Positions 32,860-45,200 of a stretch of DNA of 64,000 bases are shown here, one piece after another. Within the stretch, counting starts at the first letter, position 1. Every line of letters begins with the position of its first letter. This DNA is from Diplonema papillatum (lineage: Eukaryota; Euglenozoa; Diplonemea; Diplonemida; Diplonemidae). The position numbers were made by a program, and so were the translations under genes. The DNA lies in NCBI GenBank assembly GCA_030068145.1, contig JAPJBO010000623.1, positions 1-64,000 of the forward strand. Reading direction: 5' to 3'. Below the pieces are notes generated by a model, which had not been told where the DNA came from, ran no database searches, and saw nothing but the letters and a program-made list of their open reading frames with translations.

Positions 32860-35800
32860 TCACTGGTTCCCCGGGAAATTCTCCGAAGGCACCTGACCTT
32901 TGGAGTACTGCGGCGTGCCCGCTTCAACTTTCTGGGGGGCTTCGTGTTCATCCCCCTCTTCTTCTTCCTCTTCGTCTCCAAAGCACGAAGGCGCGATCTT
33001 CGCCAAGAGAGGCCGGAAGCTGGCAGTGTTCCCTTGCGGTCCGAAGAAGCTGAGCGCCGGCAGGAAGAAGAACACCGCCCAGATGAAGCTGAAGACGATC
33101 GTCAGCAGGAAGATCGCGCCGAACTTGAAAAAGAACTGAATCCAGGTGCAGAACAGGATCAGCGACGCGCCAATCGACGTCGCCGCCCCGCCCAGCACTG
33201 TCGGACCCATCTCGATAACAGTTGCGTAGGTCTTGTACTGCCTCTCCGTGGCACCGTACACCCTCGCAATCGTTTCCGTAGAAGGCGTCCTGACGTGCGC
33301 GTAGTGGATTGCGTAGTGCACGACGTAATCTACGGAGATCCCGACGAGCATCGTGATGGAAACGGATTCGATCATCGACATCTCCCAACCTATGTAGAAC
33401 ACCATCCCGATGACACAGCCGACGACACCTATCAGCTCCAACAACACGAGGAGGCAAATCAAGAAATTTGTCGTCGCGATGCACACAATAAGCGCAGCCA
33501 GACCGAGCGAGATGAAGGCGCCCTGGAAAGCCCCGTCCACCAACACGCGTTGCACGTGCATCAACACCCACACGTCGGACGAATGCAGCGCTTGACCGGC
33601 CCAAGGGTTCGCCGTGGAGCCGTATATATTGTTGACCCACGCCGGGTTGTCCTCATTAATGCTGTCGATGAAGTCTTCCCACGCATCATACCAGTCTTTA
33701 GTTATCGAGTACGCGTTGTTGAAGGTGCGAAGGGTGGTGTTGAACGTGAAGTACACGAGGTGGATCCCGGTTGGTGAATGGTCGAAGCCGTCCTCGTAAG
33801 CGAACAAGATCTTGTCGCTGTATTTGTCGGATTCGCGTACAAACTCGCTGCCTGGACCGAAGCTGGCCTGGCGTGCGATGTTGTCGTGGATGAAGGCTTC
33901 AGCGACGGTGAGGAACTCGCTCGGGGGAACCGGAAATGATTCGTTTCTGCTCTGCCTGAATGCGCGCAGGCCCTTCATGAAACAGTTCTGATCGTCCTCT
34001 CCGTCCGCCAAAAGCGTTCTTTGCAGGTACGCGCCCTTTCTCGACATGTTCAAAACCCTCTCGCATAAAACGATCCCAAACTCCTGAAACTCCGTGGATG
34101 CAAACGCCTCCTGCTTCCCCGCGAAGTCCGAGAACACTGCGACTCCCTTTTCGTCAGGATCGTACTTGTCGAAGTCGACCCTGTCCACCGGGTCATCGGG
34201 ATCCAGCCCGAATATCACGCTCACCGAGTATATAGCATCGTTCTCGTCCGTCACGAAATCGTTCGTCTGGCTGTCCATGTACCGCTGGAACGGGTGCCAG
34301 CTGGGCAGCCACTGGTCAATCCCGGTGGCCGGCTTCAGCTGGAACGCGCCGATGACCATCACGATCCAGAAGATGAACAGGCAAGCCGCCGGCGCCAAGC
34401 GGGCGGCGGTCCACAGCCACGGTTTCTGCCGCAAGCCGTCTAAGCAGGCAGAGCCCGTGCTTGCGGATCGCCCGCTCGTGTCCGCTGCCGTGTGGTGCGC
34501 TTCCATTGCATCGGGATCCACCATACCTGACAGATACGGTGCAACTCGAGTCCGGAGGAAAGCCTGCATGGTAGACGGTGGCTCCGCGTTGTACTTCTTC
34601 GCAATGTCTTTAATGTGATCCGACGCCGCTCGCAATGCGTTTGCACAGCTGCACAAGAGGAGGAGTCCGATGACGAGGATGAAGATCCAGAGCAGGTAGA
34701 CGCTGCTTTCCCTCGGAGACGTGTGGTCGGTCTGCAGCAAGATGAAGCCCAACAGGTATACCACCAGTCCAACGACTCCCATACCCGCTGCAGCCCAGGT
34801 TCGTTTCCGGTATTCGAGATCCTTCCGCAGCTCTGTGTAATCAATGGCAGCGTGTTCTTCGTTGACTGGGTGAGCCGCGCGTTTTTGGACGTCTTCCCGC
34901 TTTTCCGTCAGCTCTTCTTCGGTTTGCGCGCACCGCGCCTTGTTCAGCTTCGCGTGCATGCACGTCGGCTTTTCGTCGTCATACACCCCCACCAGCATCG
35001 TGAAGCAAGTGCAGCAGTTGAACCACGAGCCGCACATCGTCTGACCGCAGCAGCAGCACCCGAGCGTGTTCTCGAAAGTGCGGTGGTACGCGACTACGGT
35101 GGCTGCGAAGAAGGTCATGCAGAGGGTGTAGTCAAAGAAGACGAGCAGCGTCGCGAAGAGGCCGAACGTCGAGATTTCGAGCAGCGGCGACGTCATCGAC
35201 GCGACGAAGGCTGCCATCGTCGTGATGCTCGTCACTGCCGTGGCCCGCCCGGCGATGCACCACGCGCGGCACAACCGAGTCTTCAGGTCAACGGGGTGCA
35301 TGCTGTAGTACTCTTCTGATTGCTCCCAGTTGTCGAAGAACACAAACAAGTCATCGGCTCCGATGGCAAGCATGATGTACGCCGTCAGAGTCGAAAACCC
35401 GAAGAAACCTTTCACCTGTGTGGTGGGGTGGACGGGGAATCTTTTAAACCAGCTTTGCAGCACCTTGAAACCGTGCGTGTACGGCAAAGACCAAATTGCA
35501 ACAATTGCCTTTCCTCTGTTTCCGGGCGGTTTGCAATGCCACTATGCTGACGCATAATGTACTCGCTTGGTGCTTTTGTGTCGCTCGACGCTGTCACTAT
35601 GAGCAACATGGGTGTCCTTAGTCTTTGATGTCCATGGATCTCGAGTGACTTGACGTTCTTGCTTAGCAACAACGCGTCTCAATTTTAATCGGCGGTGTTT
35701 TACAACGCAGGCTTCTTCAACCCGTAACACAGTCTGGAAAAGAAGAACACACCCCGATGATCGAATAATACACGAAGTACGCCAAAGGAAACGGCATGAT

Positions 35801-37165
35801 GACCTGCAGCATGCCGAACGACGCGAGGAAGAACGATCCCGTGTGGATCTGTACGTAGAGATACACGAAGAAAAAGGAGGCCATGCTCAGAAGCGCGTCG
35901 CGGATGAGAACATCGTCGAACTGTGGCTGCATGACGCCCTTGCCTTGGAAAAGAACGTCGATCGGCCCGTCCTGCGCGTCGGCCTGGAAGTACGTGAGGA
36001 AGCCCTCGGTGTAGAACTCGGCCAAGAGCGACACTTGGTCCTCGTTGATCGTCGCTGACATGACGCTGCTCACTCTGGGGAACTGCGGAGGGGCACACGC
36101 TGTTGTGTTTCGGTAAATGCCGGCGTAGTTAACCCAAGCGCAGCCCTCAATCGCTTCGCAGGCTGCCTGCGTTGGTGTGTTGATGTGGCAGAATGCGTGG
36201 CTCTCAGGGAGGGATCTTTCCATCGGTCCGCCGTATTGAACCATTGCCTTCGTAACTTGCGTCCCGAAGTTGGAGCCCCGGTTCTTGCCAAAAAACCCGG
36301 ACAAATACGTGTGTCTGACAGCGCGTGGGTCCGCGTCGGATACAATGACACGTTCACACAATGCAACGAAGAAATCGAGCATGTACTGCGTCGGCTCGAC
36401 ACCGCCGAGTTCAAGCTCGGCTTGGGGGCGGTACGCAGGCTCCGCTTCAGCCAAGCAGCGCTCGAAGAACGCCGCGTCGGCTGTCATCGCCCTCTCGTCG
36501 CACACTAGTTCTCCGCTGACGCTGTCCGTGACCGCCCAGTACGTGTTGTACAGGAAGTAAACGGGTGAGTTCTGCAGCGGCGAGGCGCACACAATTTTCG
36601 ACCCGTCCTGCAGCGGGCTTTCGAAGGTGTAATCCCATGACTCGATGTACCACGGGCAGCTAGCCCCGGGGCAGTCAGCGTTGCTTGCAAACCAGTTCGC
36701 TCGGCAGTAGAATCTGTAGTCCTCGTGCAGCCGGAGATGGTCCTCGGTGGCTTTCATCCACTTCACGTTCCCGAGGGTGAAGACTTTGTCGGTCTCCCCA
36801 GTCTTGTACACCAGCGAGTAATAATCGATCGTCTTTTCGCGTAGCAAATCATCAACCGCCCCATCATCCCTACGCCTCTCGATTTTCTCTTCGACATTTT
36901 CCATGGCATCCACGATCTCCGTGTTGATGTTGTCCCAGACACGGAAGTCTGTATTTGCAACCTTGAACCCGATCACGCCGAAGCCGATAAAAGTGAACAT
37001 GATGAACAGAAAGAAAATAATGCCCATGAGTACCCACGGGTACGTTGCAATGCAGTCGGTGATCCGCAGCCGGCTTTCCTTTCGGCGCAGCAGGGGAGTC
37101 TTCTTGACCCTGGGCGGGTACGCCGCCGTCGGTGGTGCCATAGGATTCAGCACTACCTCTGTCAT
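32860..37165 (-). CDS. Dispatched/Patched-type RND permease with sterol-sensing-like core (1322 aa, two exons)
   Basis: Exons on minus: 35753-37165 and 32860-35415; donor GGG|GTGTGT and acceptor CACACAG|GTG join phase 0 to give YYSIIG-VKGFFGF. Pattern of the RND superfamily: TM1 near residue 45 (VLMGIIFFLFIMF), a large extracellular loop with Cys-rich QAACEAIEGCAWVNY, a first five-TM block with GADDLFVFFDNW (Gly490-Asp493), a second TM after AARLAPAACLFIFW, a second loop, and a second block with GISVDYVVHYAIHY (about 1160), then GASLILFCTW and FIWAVFFFLPALSFF. The paired GxxxD/GADD acidic residues are the proton-relay positions of Patched, Dispatched and NPC1 relatives. The tail is Glu-rich (DEEEEEEGDE). 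It probably exports a lipid or lipidated cargo at the plasma membrane or an endomembrane; cargo unknown. A protist orthologue of Dispatched or the apicomplexan Patched-related proteins are the nearest named groups. Confidence 0.9.
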
Positions 37166-39205
37166 CCTGCGCTCTCTTCCTCTTTTCGGCTACCTTTAGC
37201 GGAATATGGGGTGTCTTTTCTTTGAAATGAATGATTAGAGAGGTCCTCACCTTTATTTCCTCCACAGACTGCAACGAAGTATTCGACGCAGGATCTCTGA
37301 TGGGGATCAAGGACTTACCGTTGAGTGTGTCTGACCTTTACAGTTCATGGTGGTTCACATTCCTTTCCCCCGTACGTGCTTCGCCTGATCAAACCCCCAA
37401 GGTGCAACTCATCACCAGAATGGGTGCTCTTTTCCGGCACAGATGACGATCGTGCCCTTGACCTCGAGGGAGGTCCCTGGCTTAAAAAGCGACCGCGGAG
37501 TGCCTGGCGGCTGTATGCAGGATGGTTGGTCTGTTGAAAAAACTCCGGCGTTTCCGCATTCGTAGAGGTTGAATGAGGAAACGGCTTCTGGGGCCCCTCG
37601 TGGGCCTGGGCCCAATTAAGTGGGTGCCTATGGTGTCCTGGTTGGATTAGGTTCTAGTCTGCCCTTTCCGTGGTGACTGTTGTTATTTCTGGGTACTTTT
37701 AGTGTGCTTTCATTCTGTCAGCCGACCCTGGTACTTGATGTTCGCGTGCTCAAAACTCAGCTTGACCCCTGAGGTGAACGAATTGCTCCAGTTAGAACCG
37801 CCAAAGGGCCAAAACCCTAAAAGGACCCTAGAAGGCAAATAAGCGTGGAAGACGCTCGCTGATCCTCCGAACGTCCTCCGCCCAGTTGCTGGCAACCGTT
37901 GTGCGATTCGGTCTGCTTCGTTCGGGTTAACCCCATGTTACTTTTTGGATACAACAAGGATGCTGTTAACTTTCACAGAGAGAACTTTGAGACAGTGATC
38001 ATGTACCAGACAATATGGTCCTGACGAGGTAGCTGTTGCAGCCGTGTGTGCAACGGCGCCTTCAACTTTTCGTGTGGACAATCAGGCCGTTCACTCTCAT
38101 GCAACAAAAAGCGGCGCATCTCTATTATGTGAGTGTGTCGCACTGATTATCACGAAGGCTGTCACACTCGTAGCCGATGATACACTGGATGGCACACTGC
38201 CTCACACGGATTTTCCACAGGAAAGACCACTTTGCTTGCAGCTTCAGACTAGCTCACCTGAAGGCAGTTGTTAAGGCAGGTTTTCTCTACCGGCGGATGT
38301 TGTTTGCTAGCATCGTTTTGCGACTGCCTGAGGAACGCGGGACTTGAGCAACGTAATAACGTAATCAACGGTGCTTTAAAGGCGATGGGGGTTCCTCTCG
38401 TACCTCGTCTAAACACCCAGGCTAACCTAAAGTCAGGCAGTGCAATCTTTTAAGGACATGAGCCACTGGATTGCCATGCACTAGCGGCCAAGACTTGCCG
38501 AAGTGAAGGGAAACGTAAGGAAAAGGTGAGGGAAGAGGAACCTCAAAGAGTAATAAGGTACCTCCTGCGGGCGGTGGTAAGTTGGTTGTTCTGGTGTTAC
38601 CTGTCGGGCGAGTCGCTGTTCCGATGATTCCGGTCCAGTGGGCGGCCGTTTGGTGACACGGGCACTGGTTCGGTTTCGGTTGAGGTTCGGTTTCGGGTTC
38701 GGTTCTGCCACCATCACTCCTCACCCGAACTTCTGGGTTCGGGTTCGATTTCGGGTTTGGCTCGCCGTGGGCGTCAACTCGCGACACGTGATGTCTCCAT
38801 GTCACTGCCAATGTCAGCGTGGAGCATGGCAGTGCACTCAAACGCCACCTTTCGCTGTTGTTCCTGTCTTGAGCACTCAAACTTTGAGTCAAAGCGCACG
38901 CGCCCGCTCTCCTCCTTCGTTCGCTGCGAGTACACACGAGACTGACAGGTGGTCAAAGTTTTCGCTTGTCCAGCTATGCTGCGAGTCAGCACGACTGACA
39001 ACGCGGGATGAAGTCCATCAACCGAGAGCTGACTCAAAGCATAGCAACAGCAACAGGAGCCCAGCGTCGGGACCCGGCTGGACGAAAAGTTTTTCTTTCG
39101 CCGTAGGTATCCGGATGGTCGAGCCAACCACCCTTGGGTTTCAAGGTGAGTGGTGGTTCAAGCCCCTCCTCGGCAAGTTTTCCAGCATTTTCCTCGATTT
39201 GTCAA

Positions 39206-39310
39206 AACAAATTTGTGCCCTTATATCCCAGTTTGGGATATAAGGGCACAAAATTTGTTTGAAGTGGGATATAAGGGCACAAATTTGTTTTGAGTGGGAT
39301 ATAAGGGCGT
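39206..39310. repeat. Strong palindrome plus tandem arms
   Basis: acaaatttgtgcccttatat with cccagtttggg at the centre (39233) and its mirror form a ~26-bp-arm hairpin. The arm unit gtgggatataagggcacaaa is then repeated twice more in direct orientation (about 39265 and 39294). Confidence 0.85.
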
Positions 39311-39370
39311 TACACCGTCTCCCGTCGTTTCAGAGTGTCTCCCGCCCCTAAAACGTGTCTCCCGAGGCAG

Positions 39371-39433
39371 GAGACATTCTGAGATGGTGGGAGACATTCT
39401 TAGATGGTCGAAGACATTCTCAGACGGTGGGAG
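39371..39433. repeat. 22-bp tandem repeat, 3 copies
   Basis: Units of gacattctgagatggtggga type, immediately right of the palindrome; gtgtctcccg blocks to the left (about 39318-39365) are the inverse of the gggaga part. Confidence 0.75.
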
Positions 39434-39667
39434 ATTCGTTCCCACTACAACCCAAAGTGAAGAAAAATATCTGAGCCAACCGCTCTGAAAGGGGGGGGGG
39501 GCTCATACAAAGGTTCACCAAATAATAAAAACACCTTCCCTGAGCACCCCCCGACCGGTCGATTTGCGACTTTTGTAGCCCTCTATTCGCCGGGCGGTGC
39601 TGTCAGCACTTGTTCCGCGTCGTATCCAGTACATGATGCTGGCGGTTGGGGAATCGGCGACCGCGAC

Positions 39668-39890
39668 AATCTGTGACGGTAGACTGCATATAGTAGGGGT
39701 ACAAGGAGTACCACCACGTACCGTAGAGGTTTGAACTTGTTATGCACCAACAATCTGTGACGGTAGACTGCACATAGTGGGGGTACAAGGAGTACCATCA
39801 GCTTTGAGCTTGTTATGCAGCAACAATCTGTAACGGTAGACTGCACTTAGTAGGGTACAAGGGGTACCACCACGTACCTACATACCTAGC
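39668..39890. repeat. ~75-84 bp tandem repeat, 3 copies
   Basis: Copies start at 39668, 39752 and 39825, each beginning aatctgtgacggtagactgc (third has taacgg) and containing gggtacaagg(a/g)gtacca. Confidence 0.85.
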
Positions 39891-40005
39891 TGTCCAGCAG
39901 GGATGGGATAACGTACGGCCTCGTGGTCCTCAGCTCCCGGGGTGCGATGCAGTATCGGTGCAATGCGACCTCGCCTTTCCGGTGCGAGGTACCCGGGGAA
40001 GAATT

Positions 40006-40065
40006 GCGATGAAAACGGGGCGGAGCTGGAGGGCAGGCCACTTCCCTCCGAGCAATCTTGACCTT
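40006..40065. repeat. ~60-bp duplication (second copy 40522-40580)
   Basis: gcgatga(a/c)aacggggcgg followed by agctggaggg and ctccctc(c/t)gagcaatct; similarity continues weakly for ~80 bases. Copies are direct, 516 bases apart. Between them, cctagaataacccctgg (40500) is the inverse of a gggtttattctaggg block at 40168. Confidence 0.75.
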
Positions 40066-40182
40066 CGCAAAGAAAAAAAAAAGAAAAAAAAACACGACTT
40101 GGGAAAGGGGAAAGGGGGGGTAGAAGAGACTCCGTGGGTAGGTGTGGAACTTTGAGGGGGGAACTGCAGGGTTTATTCTAGG

Positions 40183-40232
40183 GTCCAACGGGGGTCCAAC
40201 GGGGGTCCAACGGGGGTCCAGCGGACCCGTCT
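40183..40232. repeat. 12-bp tandem repeat, 4 copies
   Basis: gggtccaacggg-type units; last copy diverges to ggtccagcgg. Confidence 0.85.
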
Positions 40233-41815
40233 GTAAGAGAATGAGAGTCACAAAGGGGTCCAAGGCGTCCAACTGCTTTCCAGATGGTAGCTATCAGAAA
40301 GCCTGTGTCCCACTGCTGCGATGATCATGTGTATGCCGTACGGGAACTCCACCTTACACGGTCATGTCATTGCGCTTGAAAGGGGAAGAGCTGGACTTCG
40401 CTTAAACTGCAGGAATGCGTGAGGAATTGAGTTTGACCAACAGTGTATTGGAAAAAGACTTCCGGCTCAGTGCCCGTATTCAAAACCGAACCCCCAGAAT
40501 CCTAGAATAACCCCTGGAACTGCGATGACAACGGGGCGGAGCTGGAGGGTAGGCTACCTCCCTCTGAGCAATCTAGACCTTCGCGAAAACACAATTTTTT
40601 TGGGGAAGGGAGTAGCACTCTGTAGGTAGGTATGAGGGGGAAGTCTTAGTTGAGTGTTCAGGCAGGATGGGCGGGGGTTGTTGTAGATTGTTCTGTACGA
40701 GATGGTTCGTTTCCGGGGGAGAGGCGAGATGTCGCGGTGCTGCGTAACTCCGAAAAAAAATTAGTGTGGCGCTTTCTTTTGCGCTTGTTTGTGCGCACTA
40801 GCGGAACTCACCTGCTTCGGTAGGTTTTACGTAGGACGCTGCCAACTACTAATTTTTAGTACCAACAATGCATTGTTAACACAAAAAAACAAAAACAAAA
40901 GGAAAATCATGCAAGTACTGTGAGGCAAACAAGGACAAAATCTACGACTCTATGGACCACGCCACGGCACCATTTGCGATGTCATTTGAGGGGTTTACAT
41001 GTCCGAATTCACTTTGAACGGCGTCACGGTGAACATTTCTGGATTACTGACCCCTACACGCGGGGAACCTCGTCGCCTCGGTTTCCGGCGCAACTCCCGC
41101 GGTCACGTGCCACACCCTTTGACTTGTTTTGATGTGTTCTCGGGAAAGGTCAGCGCGGCCGTGGCGCCACGAGAACACATACAGGTGGGTGGGGAGAGGC
41201 CCTGGGACTGCTAAGGCGTGACTAACCCCGTCCCTGTCCCTCCAGGGAGTCGCCCCGAATATAGCCTGGCCCACCTGACGGTAGGGGTCCACACCCTTTG
41301 GTGGCAAAGGTGATGAAAACGATGAGATTCTTCGCGAGGGTGTATACCTCTAGGGGGTGTTTCCTGCATTAGCACTTCTTCGTTGCCTTCGTTTTCCCTT
41401 TCGTGTGCAACCGTTGTTCGGAAATGTTCCCGTCAGTACAGATACAGTACTAATAAGAAAAAGATCTTCGTTTCGTGTTCGGGCACAATCTTGCCTCTCA
41501 TGTAAAAATTTAGCTAGCTTGCTTGAGCGCCGAAGGCGCGTCTGTGATATCCCAATTGGGCGTACGCGATGTTCCTATTTCCACTCTCTACGAGGTTGGA
41601 CAGGTATCATGCAAACATCCAGGCCGTTTCCCTCTCCGTTTGTACTCCCCTTCCCTGCTTGGCGACAAGTGACTCCGCGCCACTTCCCCGCGAGCGAGTC
41701 TCGGAACAGGACGCAAAAATGTGACCCAGCAGGTGGCGCCTGCCGATCATGAGGCGAGGTCCTGCCAGATTAGTTAGCTATGCCACTAGAGCTGAGTGCG
41801 GCTCCGATTCATAAT

Positions 41816-41995
41816 GTGACTCTAGTGATTAGCGTTCTTGCCTTATGAATACCAGTCTCTGTGACTCTAGTGATTAGCGTTCTTGCCTTATGAATACCAG
41901 TCTCTGTGACTCTAGTGATTAGCGTTCTTGCCTTATGAATAACAGTCTCTGTGACTCTAGTGATTAGCGTTCTTGTTACCAGTCTCTTTCATTTG
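41816..41995. repeat. 45-bp minisatellite, 4 copies
   Basis: Units start at 41816, 41861, 41906 and 41951 with gtgactctagtgattagcgt. The first three units are nearly identical, the third differing in its last codon-sized block (aacagt). The last unit is shortened after ttcttg. Period is a multiple of three but no long frame runs through it. Confidence 0.9.
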
Positions 41996-42609
41996 CCAGT
42001 CTTTGATTTTCATTTCAGGCGGATGCAAGCGGAACAGCCAGTCAGGCTACAAGCCCCGGTGCGTGCCCTGAAATGGGACATGTCCTTGGCAGTTTGCACC
42101 TGCTGTGCAAGATTGGAGTGCTTGGGACATAGGGGGCACAAGGGTGCTTTATGCTAGTATTACCCATAATAGCACAACGACCCAGTGGTGTACGTTGTGA
42201 GGAAGGCGAAACCGAGGATTCAAAGTGTTTGACAGTTCTGGAAGTGGTGGTTGTTGTGGGTAGGAAAGCTTTGATTGAAAAGGTCGAGCCCTAGTTGGTA
42301 GCGACTTTTTTGGTTGAAAACGTGAGGTCTGGGCAATAGTCCAGAGTTTTGTTCGGTCGGGATGACGTGCGCGTTCTCGTTGGAGCGGGGCGCAACGGGC
42401 AGGGCACTACCCGGTATACAAGTCTACAACCATGATTGTGTGAAGTGCAGAGCCGGACTGGTCTGGTTTCACAATAGTAATGTGGAAACAAAAGTGAATA
42501 TCGTAGGGAACGTGTCAGTTAGACTTTGGCGGACACTTGCCGGCATCGTGGAGAACCCCCACCCCCAGGCATCTTGTTAAGAACCATCCATTGATCCATC
42601 AGCCGGCTG

Positions 42610-42610
<1 letters not shown>

Positions 42611-42643
<33 letters not shown>
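42611..42643. repeat. Poly-C tract (33 C)
   Basis: Uninterrupted run of C; G and A/T runs at 42720-42740 and 42861-42880 lie close by. Length is assembly-sensitive. Confidence 0.9.
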
Positions 42644-42645
<2 letters not shown>

Positions 42646-43289
42646 AGGCTATTTTCACTGTGGAGGGGGGAGACGCTACCTGTCACACTCTAAGGTGGTC
42701 ACCACGGTGGGCGGTCAGAAAAAAAAATTTTTTTTTTTGCCCCAAATACCCCAAATACCACACTTTGGAAAAATTTTTGTGGGCCCACTTTTGGCAGGGA
42801 ATTTTGACCATTTCACCTTAGAGAATTTGACCACCCAGCCTCCAAGGCAACTGCACTGTAGAGGGGGGGGGGGGGGGTCTGGTTTATCCGGCCATCCGGC
42901 CAAAGTGGCTGATCCTTAACAAGAGCGCTGCCCACCCCCCGTGGGAGTCTCTATTAGCGGGAAAAGGTGGTTCCCCCCAACACAATTTGTGTTGAGCCGA
43001 GACGAAGTTGGACGAGAGGCGCAATTTTTTTGTGGTGTCGTTTTGCGGTTAAAAGACGGACCTAAACTCACTTTTGATGGCTTCAATGAACGCAAGCAGC
43101 TCAGAATGATATGATTTGAAAGGGTCCCCCTATACAATTCGTGCCGGTCGTTGCCAGAGGCGACAAAGTGGATTATGAATCCACTTTATCCACCCACAAC
43201 TCCCCCACTGACCCAAAAAATAAGGCCGAGACCCCCCCAGGGGGCCCGGGCCCGATATTTTTTCCAGGGGTTTTGGCCCTGAACGATTA

Positions 43290-43400
43290 TTTGTTTGTGC
43301 GATTTAACCTGTATGTGATTTGGTTAAACCGCTGCCAACGTTCTTTTTAGCTGTAACAAATACTGTCTCCAGGGAAGCAGAAATTGGTTGTCGCAAAAAA
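43290..43400. repeat. 111-bp terminal direct repeat, left
   Basis: tttgtttgtgcgatttaacc ... gttgtcgcaaaaaa, with no mismatch to the right copy that I can see. It follows the RT ORF on the element's 3' side. Confidence 0.92.
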
Positions 43401-43606
43401 GAACAGGCATCGGAGCACGAGCGGCCCCTATTCGAACCCCCCCCCCCTCCTACCGTGAGCGACTGATGACGCGGGATGGGACCCGGCGGAAGACTAAGCA
43501 AAAAGGCGGTTGCTCGCCTGATATGATGAACTGCATGCCACACGGAGGAAGAACCAACCGACCCACTTGACGAGGACTCGACGAAGTGGGCTGTCGATGT
43601 TGGGCG

Positions 43607-45200
43607 CTAACATTGCGGGCGATTTAGTCTTGTGTACTGATCCGCGATGTTCTGGAGCGACGGGACGTAGCTGATATTCAGCCGGCTCCTGGATGAGGCC
43701 AAGCTCTTGTTCATCAGAGTTAGCAGCTGCATCGCATCCTGACGAAGCGTGTAGCCGCGGCGTACGCAGCCTATCACCGCCTTGTTGTCACACAGCAGGT
43801 TGATGTCCACGCTCGACTGGCCGTGGACCGCGTGCTGTACGGCCCGAACGACGGCGTATAGCTCCTTCATGAAGATGTCCGCGTGGAGTAACTCCGCAGG
43901 AAAACCGCCGTAGACATGGGACCCGTCTGCCACGAAGGCCCATGCCGACATGCTGGCGTCGGAGACGACATCGATCGAACGAGTGTAAACCGGTTTACAC
44001 CATTGCCGCCAGGCGTTACCCCGCATGTCGGAGCACTGGGCAACGAGGCAGCTCTTGACCGCAGCTGGGCAAGGCGCGACGGAGTCCCAGAACGCGCTGT
44101 CGGTGGACGAACGGCCGGAAGCCAGGGTTGACATCCACTGCAAGAGGAGAAGTACCTCGTGGAGAGGGTACCCCATCACGTGGCGACGCCAGAGCAGAGA
44201 CCCAGTCAGTTTCCACCACACGCGGACGGGAGCCTCACTACACTCCCGGATGCGATCCATCACCGGTCCAGCCTTCCCTATCCAGGATGGGTCCACACGC
44301 CATCTCTTCGCTGCGAGGTCGACTTCCAATCCCAGCAGCACCGCCCGGGTAGAAGGCTTGGACCAGCTCCCGATGGTCAAGCCGTACTTCGAAGTCAAAG
44401 CCTTGAAGCGAGCTGAGGCCTCTATAACTTCGGCCTCAGTGTCCGCCACAAATATCACGTTATCGATCCACGCGAGAACCTCAACGTCCACACCCTGAGC
44501 GGCGGCAGCCGCAAGCTCCAGCGAGACCGCCTGGGCCGCCTGAGGCGCAGCGCGGTAGCCCATCGGCAGGCGCGTCATCCACAACAGCCTGCCCTCAATA
44601 CGGAAACAGAAATACTTTCTGACCTCTGGAGGCAGCGCAAACTGGAAAAAAAAGGAGCGGAAGTCGAACTCAGCCACCCACTTGCGGGACAGCACCGTAC
44701 TCACGATGGTGGCGTAGCTGGGTAGGTCGCAGGGCGGCAAAGGCACGTGTGCCGTGGCCCGGTTGATTGACTCGCAGCTGAGGATGAACCGGAGCTGACC
44801 GGGGGCCCGTTTATCCACCGTAAACGCGCCGTGAAACCAGCGGGAAGAAGCCGCCTTGGGGACCGGCGCAGCGATCTTCAACGCGAGCAAGCGCTCAACG
44901 TGCGGCCTCATTCGTGAGTTGCGCGGACCAGGGCCGGATACGAACGAACCCGGTCTTAACATGCTTCCGATGAACTCGGAATCCAGTAACCATCGCATGT
45001 TGGTCCGGAGAGCGGGAAAATCGTGCAAGAGCGCTTCGTGACTGAAGGGCGGAGCCGTCGAAGCTATTTCACCTTCATAGGATGCTTTCGTTACGCGCTT
45101 TCCACTGCTGGCGTCCAACCAACCGTTGGCGTAGTCGTAACCCTGGAGGATCTTGTCCAGGTGGCGCGGCCACAATGGAGGCTTAGCGGGGCGGTGGTTC
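43607..45200 (-). CDS. Reverse transcriptase-RNase H of the YR retroelement
   Basis: Copies the element RNA to DNA and removes the RNA strand. RT motifs: FTVDKRAPGQLRFI and the catalytic EFDFRSFFFQF (motif A), LPMGYRAAPQAA, then WIDNVIFVAD at motif C, where YxDD is expected, so the second Asp is Asn. LTIGSWSKPSTRAVLLGLEVD follows. RNase H: VVSDASMSAWAF, FMKELYAVVRAV, NLLCDNKAVIG and QNIADQYTRL keep the D-E-D pattern. The frame stays open far upstream to 46159, but there it only shadows the recombinase gene; protein-like sequence begins near 45195, four codons from the recombinase stop. The first ATG after that is at 44998, so translation probably uses frameshifting or re-initiation. Confidence 0.85.

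Larger units (their letters stand above)
37166..43289. other. 6.1-kb gene-free, repeat-rich stretch
   Basis: No gene recognised. Listed separately are hairpins, minisatellites and homopolymers. A ggttcggg/gtttcggg-rich patch at about 38665-38765 is low complexity. The block agctcacctgaaggcagttg (about 38249-38302, with ttctctacc) recurs in diverged form near 57210-57276, so it belongs to a dispersed family. Confidence 0.5.

Noticed and set aside
32797-33777. 326-aa plus ORF over the permease gene
   Set aside because: Antisense shadow; Arg/Glu/His-rich text with no motifs, exactly over a well-supported minus gene.
38665-38765. Telomere-like ggttcggg repeat
   Set aside because: Irregular mix of ggtttcgg/ggttcggg, short and internal; no regular telomere unit.
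41816-41995. tRNA-like look of the 45-bp unit (tagtgattagcg resembles an A box)
   Set aside because: No cloverleaf pairing, no T-arm and no acceptor stem could be drawn.
43425-43470. ggttcgaat-like phrase on minus suggesting a tRNA T-arm
   Set aside because: The surrounding bases do not pair; it is beside a C/G run.
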